A stretch of 64,000 nucleotides of DNA from Streptomyces sp. NRRL WC-3605. Lineage in GTDB: Bacteria; Actinomycetota; Actinomycetes; Streptomycetales; Streptomycetaceae. Made by a program: the position numbers and the translations under genes. Within the stretch, counting starts at the first letter, position 1; each line of letters opens with the position of its first letter. The stretch lies in the NCBI RefSeq assembly GCF_001509795.1, contig NZ_LLZN01000045.1, positions 248,001-312,000 of the forward strand, read 5' to 3'. This document shows, piece after piece, positions 1-8,451 of this stretch. The notes beneath the pieces are model-generated. The model did not search any database, had not been told where the DNA came from, and saw only the letters and a program-made list of their open reading frames with translations.

Positions 1-1560
1 GAGGAAGTCGTCGACGCCCGCCTCCTTTGCGATCGCCCTCGCGGTCAGCGGGTTGTCACCCGTGATCATGACGGTCCTGATGCCCATGCGGCGCAGTTCC
101 GCGAACCGCTCCCGCATACCGTCCTTGACCACGTCCTTCAGGTGGACGACGCCGAGGACGCGGGCGCCGCCGCCGTCCTCCACGGCGACCAGCAACGGCG
201 TACCGCCCGCCTCGGAGATACGCCTGGCCAGCGGTTCGGCGTCCTCGGCGACCGTCCCGCCCCGTTCCTGGACCCAGGCGACGACCGAACCGGCCGCGCC
301 CTTGCGGACCTTCCGTCCACCGACGTCCACGCCCGACATCCGGGTCCGGGCCGTGAACTCGATCCATTCGGCGTGCGTCAGCTCGCCCCGGTGGCGTGCG
401 GGACGGCCGTACCGCTCCCTGGCGAGGACCACGATGGAGCGGCCCTCGGGGGTCTCGTCGGCCAGCGACGACAGCTGGGCGGCCTCCGCGACCTGGGCCT
501 CGGTGGTCCCGCGCACCGGCACGAACTCGGCGGCCTGCCGGTTGCCGAGGGTGATGGTGCCGGTCTTGTCCAGCAGCAGTGTCGACACGTCGCCCGCCGC
601 CTCCACGGCCCGTCCGGACATGGCCAGCACATTGCGCTGCACCAGCCGGTCCATGCCCGCGATGCCGATCGCCGACAGCAGCGCGCCGATCGTCGTCGGG
701 ATGAGGCACACCAGCAGCGCCACCAGCACGACCATCGTCAGATGGGTGCCCGCGTAGTCCGCGAACGGCGGCAGGGTCGCCACCGCGAGCAGGAAGACGA
801 TCGTCAGCGATGCCAGGAGGATGTTCAGCGCGATCTCGTTGGGCGTCTTCTGCCGGGCCGCGCCCTCGACCAGGTCGATCATCCGGTCGATGAACGTCTC
901 GCCGGGCTTCGTCGTGATCCTGACGACGATCCGGTCGGACAGCACCTTCGTACCGCCGGTCACGGCGCTGCGGTCGCCGCCGGACTCGCGGATGACCGGA
1001 GCCGACTCACCGGTGACCGCCGACTCGTCGACGGACGCGACACCCTCGACGACGTCGCCGTCGCCGGGGATGACGTCGCCGGCCTCGCAGACCACGCGGT
1101 CGCCGATCCTCAGATCCGTGCCGGGGACCTGTTCCTGTGAGCCGTCCGCGAGGAGCCGCCTGGCCACGGTGCCGGTCCTGGCCTTGCGCAGGGTGTCGGC
1201 CTGCGCCTTGCCGCGGCCCTCGGCGACGGCCTCCGCCAGGTTGGCGAAGACGACCGTCAGCCACAGCCAGGCGCTGATGGTCCAGCCGAACCAGTCCCCG
1301 GGGTCCCTGAAGGAGAAGAGGGTGGTCAGGAGGGAGCCGACCAGGACCACGAACATGACGGGCGACTTGATCATCACCCGCGGGTCGAGCTTGCGGAAGG
1401 CGTCCGGCAGGGAGGTGACGAGCTGCCGGGGATCGAAGAGGCCCGCGCCGACGCGGCCTTCGGAGATCTTGTGCTCCGTGGGCACGTCGCTGTGCGGCGC
1501 CCGGGTCGGAGTGGTGGCTGTGGACATCGTGTCCTCGTGCTCCTGTGTACGCGTGGTCAT
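1..1560 (-). CDS. kdpB: KdpB, potassium-transporting ATPase ATP-binding subunit (C-terminus beyond left edge)
   Basis: P-type ATPase subunit that hydrolyses ATP to drive K+ uptake through KdpA in the inner-membrane KdpFABC complex. The visible 520 codons contain the phosphorylation loop DKTGTIT, the TGES-type loop (AVTGESAPV), several membrane segments and the [10 protein letters not shown] hinge. The last residues seen (KEAGVDDFL) leave roughly 170-180 residues off-window. The ATG at 1560 overlaps the kdpA stop as ATGA, so translational coupling favours it. An internal ATG at 1527 preceded by GAGGAC is an alternative start. Family identity is certain; only the end is missing. Confidence 0.97.
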   Translation of the reverse strand, partial: MTTRTQEHEDTMSTATTPTRAPHSDVPTEHKISEGRVGAGLFDPRQLVTSLPDAFRKLDPRVMIKSPVMFVVLVGSLLTTLFSFRDPGDWFGWTISAWLWLTVVFANLAEAVAEGRGKAQADTLRKARTGTVARRLLADGSQEQVPGTDLRIGDRVVCEAGDVIPGDGDVVEGVASVDESAVTGESAPVIRESGGDRSAVTGGTKVLSDRIVVRITTKPGETFIDRMIDLVEGAARQKTPNEIALNILLASLTIVFLLAVATLPPFADYAGTHLTMVVLVALLVCLIPTTIGALLSAIGIAGMDRLVQRNVLAMSGRAVEAAGDVSTLLLDKTGTITLGNRQAAEFVPVRGTTEAQVAEAAQLSSLADETPEGRSIVVLARERYGRPARHRGELTHAEWIEFTARTRMSGVDVGGRKVRKGAAGSVVAWVQERGGTVAEDAEPLARRISEAGGTPLLVAVEDGGGARVLGVVHLKDVVKDGMRERFAELRRMGIRTVMITGDNPLTARAIAKEAGVDDFL

Positions 1561-3221
1561 GCCGCCAGCCCTTCGGCGAGCGGGCCCAGCGCGAGCGCCG
1601 GGAAGTACGTCAGACCGGTGATGATCAGGATCGCGCCCACCAGCAGGCCGGTGAACAGCGGCTTCTCGGTGCGCAGGGTGCCCGCCGTCACCGGGATCGG
1701 CCTCTGCCCGGCGAGCGAGCCCGCCAGCGCCAGGACGAACACCATCGGCAGGAACCGGCCGAGCAGCATCGCGAGGCCGATCGTGGTGTTGAACCACTGG
1801 GTGTCCGCGTTCAGACCGGCGAAGGCGGAACCGTTGTTGTTGGCGCCCGAGCTGTAGGCGTAGAGGATCTCGGAGAAGCCGTGCGCTCCGGAGTTGGTCA
1901 TCGAGTCGCCCGGCGTCGGGAGGGCCATCGCGGCAGCGGTGAGGACGAGCACCAGGGCCGGGGTGATCAGGATGTAGCAGGCGGCCAGCTTGATCTCGCG
2001 GGTGCCGATCTTCCTCCCCAGGTACTCCGGCGTACGGCCCACCATCAGACCCGCGACGAACACCGCGATGACGGCCATGATCAGCATGCCGTACAGGCCG
2101 GAGCCCACACCACCGGGCGCGATCTCGCCCAGCTGCATGCCCAGCAGCTGGATGCCGCCGCCGAAGCCGGTGAAGGAGGAGTGGAAGGAGTTGACCGCGC
2201 CGGTCGAGGTGAGGGTCGTGGCGACCGCCCAGATCGACGACGTACTGACGCCGAGACGCACCTCCTTGCCTTCCATGGCGCCGCCCGCGAGGTCGAAGGC
2301 GGGACCCGGGTGGGCGAACTCGGTCCACATCATCAGCGCGGTGAAGCCCAGCCAGATCGTGGCCATCGTGCCGAGGATCGCGTAACCCTGCCGCGGGGAA
2401 CCGACCATCCGGCCGAAGGTCCGGGTCAGCGAGAACGGGATGACCAGGATCAGGAAGATCTCGAAGAGGTTGGAGAACGGGCTCGGGTTCTCGAACGGGT
2501 GGGCGGAGTTCGCGTTGAAGTAGCCGCCGCCGTTCGTGCCCAGCTCCTTGATGGCCTCCTGGGAGGCGAGCGCGCCGCCGTTCCACTGCTGCGGGCCGCC
2601 CGTGAACTGGCCGACCTCATGGATGCCGGAGAAGTTCTGGATCACACCGCACGCGACCAGCACGACCGCGGCGATCGCCGCGACGGGCAGCAGGATGCGG
2701 GTCACCCCGCGCACCATGTCGGACCAGAAGTTGCCCAGCTCACCGCTGCGCGAGCGCATGAAGCCCCGCACGAGCGCCACGGCGACGGCCATGCCGACGG
2801 CGGCGGAGACGAAGTTCTGCACCGCGAGTCCGGCGGTCTGCACGACGTGCCCCATGGCCTGCTCGCCGTAGTACGACTGCCAGTTGGTGTTCGACACGAA
2901 GGACGCCGCGGTGTTGAACGCCTGGTCAGGGTCGATGGACGAGAAGCCGAGCGAGCCCGGCAGCACGCCCTGCAGCCGCTGCAGCAGGTAGAGGAAGAGG
3001 ACGCCGGCGGCGGAGAAGGCGAGCACACCGCGCAGGTAGGCGGGCCAGCGCATCTGTGTGCCGGGGTCGGCACCGATGCCCTTGTAGATCCACTTCTCCA
3101 CGCGCCAGTGCCGGTCGGAGGAGTAGACCCTGGCCATGTGGTCGCCGAGGGGACGGTGGGCGAGCGCCAGTGCCGCGACGAGCGCGAGCAGTTGGAGCAC
3201 GCCGGCGAGTACGGGACCCAT
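1557..3221 (-). CDS. kdpA: KdpA, potassium-transporting ATPase channel subunit
   Basis: K+-binding, channel-like subunit of the KdpFABC pump, 554 residues, about the usual length. Pore-loop signatures of the family are visible: [28 protein letters not shown] and [19 protein letters not shown]. About ten hydrophobic segments are distributed along the protein. It starts 8 bases after the kdpF stop and overlaps kdpB by four bases, so the three are cotranscribed. No kdpDE or kdpC genes are in view; kdpC is expected past the left edge. Confidence 0.97.
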   Translation of the reverse strand: MGPVLAGVLQLLALVAALALAHRPLGDHMARVYSSDRHWRVEKWIYKGIGADPGTQMRWPAYLRGVLAFSAAGVLFLYLLQRLQGVLPGSLGFSSIDPDQAFNTAASFVSNTNWQSYYGEQAMGHVVQTAGLAVQNFVSAAVGMAVAVALVRGFMRSRSGELGNFWSDMVRGVTRILLPVAAIAAVVLVACGVIQNFSGIHEVGQFTGGPQQWNGGALASQEAIKELGTNGGGYFNANSAHPFENPSPFSNLFEIFLILVIPFSLTRTFGRMVGSPRQGYAILGTMATIWLGFTALMMWTEFAHPGPAFDLAGGAMEGKEVRLGVSTSSIWAVATTLTSTGAVNSFHSSFTGFGGGIQLLGMQLGEIAPGGVGSGLYGMLIMAVIAVFVAGLMVGRTPEYLGRKIGTREIKLAACYILITPALVLVLTAAAMALPTPGDSMTNSGAHGFSEILYAYSSGANNNGSAFAGLNADTQWFNTTIGLAMLLGRFLPMVFVLALAGSLAGQRPIPVTAGTLRTEKPLFTGLLVGAILIITGLTYFPALALGPLAEGLAA

Positions 3222-3229
3222 GTCGGCTC

Positions 3230-3319
3230 TCAGAACCTCTCCGGGAAGATCAGGGCGAGGACGAGAAAGCCCAGCAGGGCGACGGCCACGATCAGGCCGA
3301 CGACGTTCTCGGCGGTCAC
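3230..3319 (-). CDS. kdpF: KdpF, small stabilising subunit of Kdp ATPase
   Basis: A 29-residue single-span membrane peptide ([11 protein letters not shown]...F-P-E-R-F) matching KdpF in size, position and sequence style. KdpF stabilises the KdpABC complex. The GTG start overlaps the stop of the preceding small ORF (GTGA), and kdpA follows 8 bases later. Too short for automatic callers that use a length threshold. Confidence 0.85.
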   Translation of the reverse strand: MTAENVVGLIVAVALLGFLVLALIFPERF

Positions 3320-3399
3320 AGCTTCGTCACCCCCTTGGCGACGAGAGCCACCAGCGCGAACACCGCGATCGTGGTGACGACGAAGGCCACATCGGCCAT
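3316..3399 (-). CDS. 27-residue membrane peptide leading the kdp operon
   Basis: ATG at 3399 is preceded by AGGAG at a 6-base spacing, the best ribosome-binding site in the operon. The product [20 protein letters not shown] then AKGVTKL is one hydrophobic span with a short basic tail. It overlaps kdpF by four bases (GTGA), so it is translationally coupled to the pump. I do not recognise a named family. By position it could be a second small Kdp-associated subunit or a coupling leader peptide. The function is inference only. Confidence 0.6.
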   Translation of the reverse strand: MADVAFVVTTIAVFALVALVAKGVTKL

Positions 3400-3563
3400 C
3401 GCGAACTCCTGGATGAGAATCGGCGGTACATCGGACGATGCAAGGAAATCGCCGCGCCGGCCGGATCCGGCCACCGTTGACGGGTCCCTTACGGCGGCCG
3501 GGACATCTTTGACGCGTCTCTGACGCCGCCGCCCCAGCCGTTCGCCGTACCGGAGGTTCCTCG

Positions 3564-4766
3564 ATGCCGCAGACCACCAGCTCGGACGACTCCCGATCGT
3601 GCCCCGGACACCCTTCCCCGGAGGCCGCGAACGCCGAGGCGTGGACGGTCTACGGCCGCCACCATCTGCGGCGTGCCACTCCCCTGCCGGAGGCCGAGCG
3701 GATCGACTGGGGATTGGCCGGGTCCGGGCCCGGGGACGCGCCGCTCGGCGACCTGGGCGGACTGCGGGTCCTGGACCTCGGCTGCGGAACGGCCCGGCAC
3801 GCCGCCCACCTCGTGCGCGACGGGGGCGCGCGCGTGGACGCCGTGGACTCCTCCCCGTCACAGATCGAACGCGCCCGGGCCCGCTACGGCGGCCTGCCGG
3901 GGCTCACCCTCGTCTGCGCGGACGCCGTGGAGCACCTGCGCACGGCGGACCCGTACGACGTCGTCTACGCCGTCCACTCCTTCCCGTACGATCCGCACCG
4001 GCTGCTGCCCGAGCTGGCCAGGTCCCTCAGGCCCGGCGGCCGGCTCTGCTTCACCGTCCTGCACACGAACTCCGCCGGGCACGGCCCCGGCACCGAGGTG
4101 ACCTCGCGGCCGGAGACCCTGCGCCTGGCCGGCGGCGGGGAGCTGACCGTACGGATGTGGGTGCTGACCACCGATGCCTGGACGGAGCTGCTGCGGACGT
4201 ACGGGCTCGAGGTGGAGTCCGTGACGGTCCTGGACGCTCCGGAGGAGGGCAACCGAGCCTCCTACCGGCTCTTCCAGGCCCGTCGGCCGGCGCGCGTCAC
4301 GTCCCGGCCCCGAAGCGCGCGCCCGCCCGTGCCGCACGCGGCCATCGGTGTCGGAGCCGTGTTGCTGGGTCCCCGGGGACTGCTCCTGGGCCGGCACAGG
4401 CGCGGCACCCTGGAACTGCCCGGCGGCACCGTGGAGCCCGGGGAGTCGCTGCAGGAGACGGTCGTCCGGGAGCTCGCCGAGGAGACCGGACTGGCCGCCG
4501 ATCCGGCCGACGTCCGGCTGCTCGGCACCCTCGTCGACCAGGTCGGCGGAGTCGTACGGATGACCGTCGGCGCCGTCGTCACCGCGTGGCGGGGGACGCC
4601 GGCCGACCAGCCCGACGAATCCGTCGGCGACTGGCGCTGGTGGCCCCTGGACGCGCTGCCGCCCGGGCTGTTCGAGTGCAGCGCCCAGATCCTCACCGCC
4701 TGGCGGCCCGAGCTGCCCGTCGATCACGCGCCCGCCCACTTCACCCCGTTCGCGGACGGGCTCTGA
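3564..4766 (+). CDS. Class I SAM methyltransferase fused to NUDIX hydrolase
   Basis: 400 residues, two domains. Residues about 55-235 form a Rossmann methyltransferase with the SAM loop [15 protein letters not shown] and the acidic VDAVDSS strand. Residues about 255-390 form a NUDIX domain whose box reads [24 protein letters not shown], with all the metal-binding glutamates present. NUDIX enzymes cleave nucleoside diphosphates linked to a group X; neither substrate can be read from sequence. The start has GGAGG 7 bases upstream. It is transcribed divergently from kdp, with a 164-base gap holding both promoters. The fusion is known in streptomycetes, but its role is not. Confidence 0.85.
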   Translation: MPQTTSSDDSRSCPGHPSPEAANAEAWTVYGRHHLRRATPLPEAERIDWGLAGSGPGDAPLGDLGGLRVLDLGCGTARHAAHLVRDGGARVDAVDSSPSQIERARARYGGLPGLTLVCADAVEHLRTADPYDVVYAVHSFPYDPHRLLPELARSLRPGGRLCFTVLHTNSAGHGPGTEVTSRPETLRLAGGGELTVRMWVLTTDAWTELLRTYGLEVESVTVLDAPEEGNRASYRLFQARRPARVTSRPRSARPPVPHAAIGVGAVLLGPRGLLLGRHRRGTLELPGGTVEPGESLQETVVRELAEETGLAADPADVRLLGTLVDQVGGVVRMTVGAVVTAWRGTPADQPDESVGDWRWWPLDALPPGLFECSAQILTAWRPELPVDHAPAHFTPFADGL

Positions 4767-4778
4767 GGGAACTCGGCG

Positions 4779-5495
4779 TCACCCGGTCAGGGCGGTGACC
4801 TGTGCACGGATCACGTCCCAGGCGGGGGCCGGGAGGTCGTCCAGGGCCGTGGCCCGCAGCTCGTCCAGGGTCTGCCCGGGGTCGTCCCACACGGTGGCCT
4901 CCGCGTCGACCACCTCGTAGCCGTCGCGGACGGCCACGCGTACGGCGACCCGGCCGTCGTCCCCCGCGTGCGTGGCCGAGGCGACGACCAGCGGCGGCTC
5001 TCCGCCCGGCGCGCCGTCCAGTTTCCGGAAGGTGCTGGCGAGCGGGGAGCGCCAGCTGAGGCTGAGCAGCAGCGGACGCTTGGCCACCAGCTCGGAGAGG
5101 TCCGTCTCGCGGACGCCGTCGCTCTCCAGCACGGTCGCCCGGGCGTCCAGGACGAGGGCGGCGGGGAGCAGACAGCGCAGGGTGCTGCCGACGACGTTGC
5201 CGCCGACGGTCGCGCTGCGGCGGACCGCCCCCGTGCCCACGCCGCCGGCGGCCAGCCGCAGGACGTCCGGGACGCGGTCGTCCATCCGGGCGAGGACCAC
5301 GGCGGCGCCGACGGCGTCGCGCTCGAGGACGTTGGCCTCGGGCACCTCCCGCAGCGACATCGCGGTGTCGGGGAATCCGTCCCGTTGCCAGGTGGCCCAC
5401 AGCAGCGTGGCTCCGCCGATCGGCACCGCCCCCTCCGCCAGACACTCCCGCGCTTCGGCCACAGACGTGGGCAGACGCAACAGCACCGTGACCAC
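4779..5495 (-). CDS. FAD-binding subunit of molybdopterin-dehydrogenase type, standing alone
   Basis: 238 residues from the GTG at 5495. The FAD-binding half carries the two family loops: PIGGATLLW near the N-terminus (FAD pyrophosphate) and ATVGGNVVGSTL in the middle. The C-terminal part resembles the CO/xanthine dehydrogenase medium-subunit tail. Partners (2Fe-2S small subunit and Mo large subunit) are absent on both sides, which is unusual. The start is not certain: GTG at 5495 follows AGAGGCAGG closely, GTG at 5486 is possible, and an in-frame ATG at 5567 lacks a good site. It converges with the methyltransferase-NUDIX gene. Confidence 0.75.
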   Translation of the reverse strand: MVTVLLRLPTSVAEARECLAEGAVPIGGATLLWATWQRDGFPDTAMSLREVPEANVLERDAVGAAVVLARMDDRVPDVLRLAAGGVGTGAVRRSATVGGNVVGSTLRCLLPAALVLDARATVLESDGVRETDLSELVAKRPLLLSLSWRSPLASTFRKLDGAPGGEPPLVVASATHAGDDGRVAVRVAVRDGYEVVDAEATVWDDPGQTLDELRATALDDLPAPAWDVIRAQVTALTG

Positions 5496-5595
5496 CCTGC
5501 CTCTCTCGAGATCCGGATCGGGACCGCGGACGGCTGGTTCCGGCCAACCGCCCCGCCGGTAAGACAATCTCCAGAAAGGGGGGCGCGTACAGGGC

Positions 5596-5697
5596 TCACA
5601 CGCGCACGCGGTCCGTTCGGCTCCTTGCCGCGTCGGTCAGGAAGGCACCGAGGCCGGCGAGGCCGGCGAGGGCCATCGTGCTGCCCCATTCGGGCAT
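5596..5697 (-). CDS. Candidate 33-residue small protein
   Basis: ATG at 5697 with GAAGG six bases upstream encodes MPEWGSTMALAGLAGLGAFL and then a basic arginine-rich tail. It has one weak hydrophobic stretch. It lies between the GntR/HutC gene and the FAD-subunit gene on the same strand. It is supported only by the ribosome-binding site and position. No family is recognised. Confidence 0.35.
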   Translation of the reverse strand: MPEWGSTMALAGLAGLGAFLTDAARSRTDRVRV

Positions 5698-5743
5698 GTC
5701 GCGCCTTCATCGGTCCCCCGCGCGGCGGCCTCCGGGGCCCGGT

Positions 5744-6586
5744 CTACCGTTCGTCGTGCACGTCCCCCTGCGCGGTGACGACGACCGCCTCGCGCGGCGG
5801 GAAGGCGCCGGGCGGGATGCCGGGGATGGGACCCGTCGGTGCCGTGTGCTCGTCGGGGGCGGGCACGCCCAGGGTGAGCCGGGTGACGATGCGGTAGCGG
5901 TCGCCCCGGTAGAGGGAGTGGACGTACTCGACGGCCCGGCCGTCCGTGTCGTAGGTGAGGCGCTCGAAGAGGAGGGCGGGCGACAGGTGCGGGACGCCGA
6001 GGATCTTCGCCTCCGCCTGGCTGACCACGGTCGGCTCCATGGTCTGCACGGCCTCGCTCACCCGGACCCCGTGGCGGTCGTGCAGATGCTCGTACAGGTC
6101 GCCGGCCTCCAGCTCGCGTTCGGTGAGCGCGGGCACCAGGCCGGCCGGGATGTGCAGGTGCTCGATGGCCATGGGGGCGCCGTCGACCAGGCGCAGCCGG
6201 GCCACGTAGACGACCTCGGCGGCGGGTGACAGGCGCAGCTTGCGGCCGACGCGGGCGCCGGCTGCGATGGTGGTGAACTCCAGCAGACGGCTGGTCCAGG
6301 CGCCGGAGGCGCGGGGAACGGCCATGGTGCGGTGGTCGGGCACCAGTTCCTGGGTGATCTTCTCCGGTGCCACGAACATGCCGCGCCCGTGCTCGCGCAC
6401 CAGCAGCCCGGCGGCGACGAGTTCGTCCACGGCGACGCGCAGCGTCGGACGGGACACGTGGAGCGCGGCGCACAGCGTCCGCTCCGAGGGGATGGCGTCG
6501 CCGGGGCGCAGCGACTCCATGAGCCCGAGGATGTGGTCGCGGACGCGCTCCCGCTTGAGCACCGCCCCCGGATCGCCCGCCTTCAT
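5744..6586 (-). CDS. GntR/HutC-family transcriptional regulator (DasR-like)
   Basis: 280 residues. The N-terminal winged helix (about 10-75) includes PSERTLCAALHVSRPTLRVAVDELVAAGLLVR. The C-terminal UTRA ligand-binding domain (about 95-245) contains the PAMAIEHLHIPAGLVP-type region typical of sugar-phosphate sensing HutC regulators such as DasR/NagR. The ATG at 6586 is preferred over an upstream in-frame GTG at 6604. The gene is divergent from a GH20 hexosaminidase, and identical operators lie about 46 and 41 bases before the two start codons. This points to joint control of itself and an amino-sugar hydrolase by a GlcNAc-type effector (inferred). Confidence 0.9.
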   Translation of the reverse strand: MKAGDPGAVLKRERVRDHILGLMESLRPGDAIPSERTLCAALHVSRPTLRVAVDELVAAGLLVREHGRGMFVAPEKITQELVPDHRTMAVPRASGAWTSRLLEFTTIAAGARVGRKLRLSPAAEVVYVARLRLVDGAPMAIEHLHIPAGLVPALTERELEAGDLYEHLHDRHGVRVSEAVQTMEPTVVSQAEAKILGVPHLSPALLFERLTYDTDGRAVEYVHSLYRGDRYRIVTRLTLGVPAPDEHTAPTGPIPGIPPGAFPPREAVVVTAQGDVHDER

Positions 6587-6631
6587 GCCGCCGCCCCCAC
6601 CCACACTCGCACTCGCACTCGCTCAGCACAC

Positions 6632-6655
6632 CTGACCAGTTCACCCACTGGTCAG
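6632..6655. promoter_or_regulatory. Operator 1 for HutC-type regulator
   Basis: Perfect 9-base inverted repeat CTGACCAGT / ACTGGTCAG with a 6-base spacer, 46 bases before the GntR/HutC start. The ACTGGTC half-site is the one used in DasR dre elements, but here the half-sites face outward around six bases. Confidence 0.7.
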
Positions 6656-6746
6656 ACGCAGTGTAGCCATCAAGTCGCCTCAGCAGCAGGGCCATACGGG
6701 ATTCGGAGCGCCAACAAAGGGGCTTGCGTGGAGGGTTGACGCCTCA

Positions 6747-6762
6747 ATTGGTCTATGCCACC
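6747..6762. promoter_or_regulatory. dre-like element
   Basis: ATTGGTCTATGCCACC resembles the DasR-responsive consensus ACTGGTCTAGACCAGT in the left half and at CCA of the right half. A TTGACG hexamer (6736-6741) lies just upstream and may be the -35 of the hexosaminidase promoter. A further GACCAGT half-site sits at 6769-6775. Confidence 0.5.
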
Positions 6763-6788
6763 TTCATCGACCAGTGAGAGGTCACCTC

Positions 6789-6806
6789 ACCAGTGGCCCA
6801 ACTGGT
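6789..6806. promoter_or_regulatory. Operator 2 for HutC-type regulator
   Basis: ACCAGT, six bases, ACTGGT: the same half-sites and spacing as operator 1, 41 bases before the GTG start of the hexosaminidase. It also argues against the upstream GTG at 6793, which lies inside this palindrome. Confidence 0.65.
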
Positions 6807-6846
6807 CAAGTCGCTCGGCACACGTCCACCGAGACGGGAGACACCC

Positions 6847-8379
6847 GTGCCCGCACCCACGCCTCCGGCGCTGCCGCTGCTCCCCCGCCCCACCCGGGCC
6901 CACGCCCGCGGCGGCCGTTTCACCCTGGACGCCGGCACCGGCGTACGCGTCGGGGACGGCGCCGCACCCGCCGCCCGCCTGCTGCGCGAGCTGCTCGCCC
7001 CCGCCACCGGACTCCCGCTGCCCCACTCCGAGGACGGCGCGGTCGTCCTGACGCTCGACCCCGCGCTCACCGGACTCGGCGACGAGGGCTACGGGCTGAC
7101 GGTGGGGCCCCGCTCGGTGCTGCTTCGCGCGGCACGGCCCACCGGACTGCTGCGCGGCGTGCAGACGATCCGTCAGCTCCTGCCCGTCGAAGCCCTGTCG
7201 GAGTCACCCCGGGCCGGAGTGCGCTGGTCGCTGCCGTGCGCCGAGATCACCGACGTCCCGCGCCACCGGTGGCGCGGCGCGATGCTCGACGTGGCCCGGC
7301 ACTTCCAGCCGGTGGAGTACCTCCGCCGCTACGTCGACCTGCTCGCCCTGCACAAGATCAACGTCTTCCACCTGCATCTCACCGACGACCAGGGCTGGCG
7401 GATGCCGGTGCCGGCGTACCCCAAGCTCACCGAGATCGGCGGGCACCGGTCCCGTTCCCCGGTCGGCGTCGAGGGGGACACCTACGACGACGTGCCGCAC
7501 GGCGGCGTGTACACCCGGGCCGAACTCACGGGCCTCGTGGGGTACGCGGCGGCCCGTGGCGTCACCGTGGTGCCCGAGATCGAGATGCCGGGGCACGTCC
7601 GGGCCGCCCTGGCCGCCTACCCGCACCTGGGCAACCGGCCCGGCCGGAGCCTGGACGTGTGGACCCGGTGGGGGGTCTGCGACACCGTCCTCGGCGTGCA
7701 CGACGAGGTGTTCGACTTCTGCCACACCGTGCTGGACGAGGTCATGGACGTCTTCCCCTCCCCCTACGTCCACATCGGCGGCGACGAGGTGCCCGTCACC
7801 GAGTGGGCGGAGAGCCCGGAGGCCGCCGCCCGTGTGCGCGAGGCGGGCCTGGAAGGGCCCGGCGCGCTGCACGGCTGGTTCCTCGCCCGCGTCGGCGCGT
7901 TCCTGGTCCGCAACGGACGCCGCCCGGTCGCCTGGGCCGAGACCGGCGGCGAACTGCCGGACCACTTCACGGTGATGGCCTGGCGCGACCCGGCGCACGC
8001 CCTCGCCGCCGCGCGGCGCGGTCTCGACGTGATCAATGCCGACCACCGGCGCACCTATCTCGACCACCCCCAGCGCGGCGGGGCGCAGGAGCTTCCCGCC
8101 CAGCCCGGAGCCGTCGTCACGCTCCGGGACGTCCACGCCCACGACCCGGTCCCCGAGGAGGCCGCCCCGGAGGCCGCCGCCCACGTCCTCGGCGCGCAGG
8201 CCCAGGTGTGGACGGAGTACGCGACGACCCCCGCGCGCCTGGAGTACCTCACCTACCCCCGGTTGTGCGCCCTCGCGGACCGCACCTGGAGCGGACCCAC
8301 CCCCTGGCGGGAGTTCCGCTCACGTCTCGACCGGCACCTGCCGCGCCTCGACGCGCTCGGCGTGCCCCGCCACCCCTGA
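6847..8379 (+). CDS. Beta-N-acetylhexosaminidase (GH20)
   Basis: Removes terminal GlcNAc/GalNAc from chitooligosaccharides and related glycans. 510 residues from a GTG preceded by GGGAG at 6 bases. An N-terminal GH20b domain (about 20-125) is followed by the TIM barrel. The catalytic Asp-Glu pair is D313-E314 in HIGGDEVP. Other barrel motifs are GAMLDVARHF, HLTDDQGWR and VVPEIEMPGH. No signal peptide is visible, so it is probably intracellular and acts on imported oligomers. It is divergent from the HutC regulator and shares its operators. The CBM3-GH16 gene starts 72 bases downstream. Confidence 0.93.
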   Translation: MPAPTPPALPLLPRPTRAHARGGRFTLDAGTGVRVGDGAAPAARLLRELLAPATGLPLPHSEDGAVVLTLDPALTGLGDEGYGLTVGPRSVLLRAARPTGLLRGVQTIRQLLPVEALSESPRAGVRWSLPCAEITDVPRHRWRGAMLDVARHFQPVEYLRRYVDLLALHKINVFHLHLTDDQGWRMPVPAYPKLTEIGGHRSRSPVGVEGDTYDDVPHGGVYTRAELTGLVGYAAARGVTVVPEIEMPGHVRAALAAYPHLGNRPGRSLDVWTRWGVCDTVLGVHDEVFDFCHTVLDEVMDVFPSPYVHIGGDEVPVTEWAESPEAAARVREAGLEGPGALHGWFLARVGAFLVRNGRRPVAWAETGGELPDHFTVMAWRDPAHALAAARRGLDVINADHRRTYLDHPQRGGAQELPAQPGAVVTLRDVHAHDPVPEEAAPEAAAHVLGAQAQVWTEYATTPARLEYLTYPRLCALADRTWSGPTPWREFRSRLDRHLPRLDALGVPRHP

Positions 8380-8451
8380 AGCCGCACCCCACAGCACGGC
8401 CCTGATTTCCCGAGCACGACGAACCCCACATCCCGTCCGGAAGGAATCAGC

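Noticed and set aside
6793..6846. Upstream GTG start for the hexosaminidase
   Set aside because: It lies inside a palindromic operator and lacks a ribosome-binding site; GTG 6847 has GGGAG at the right distance.
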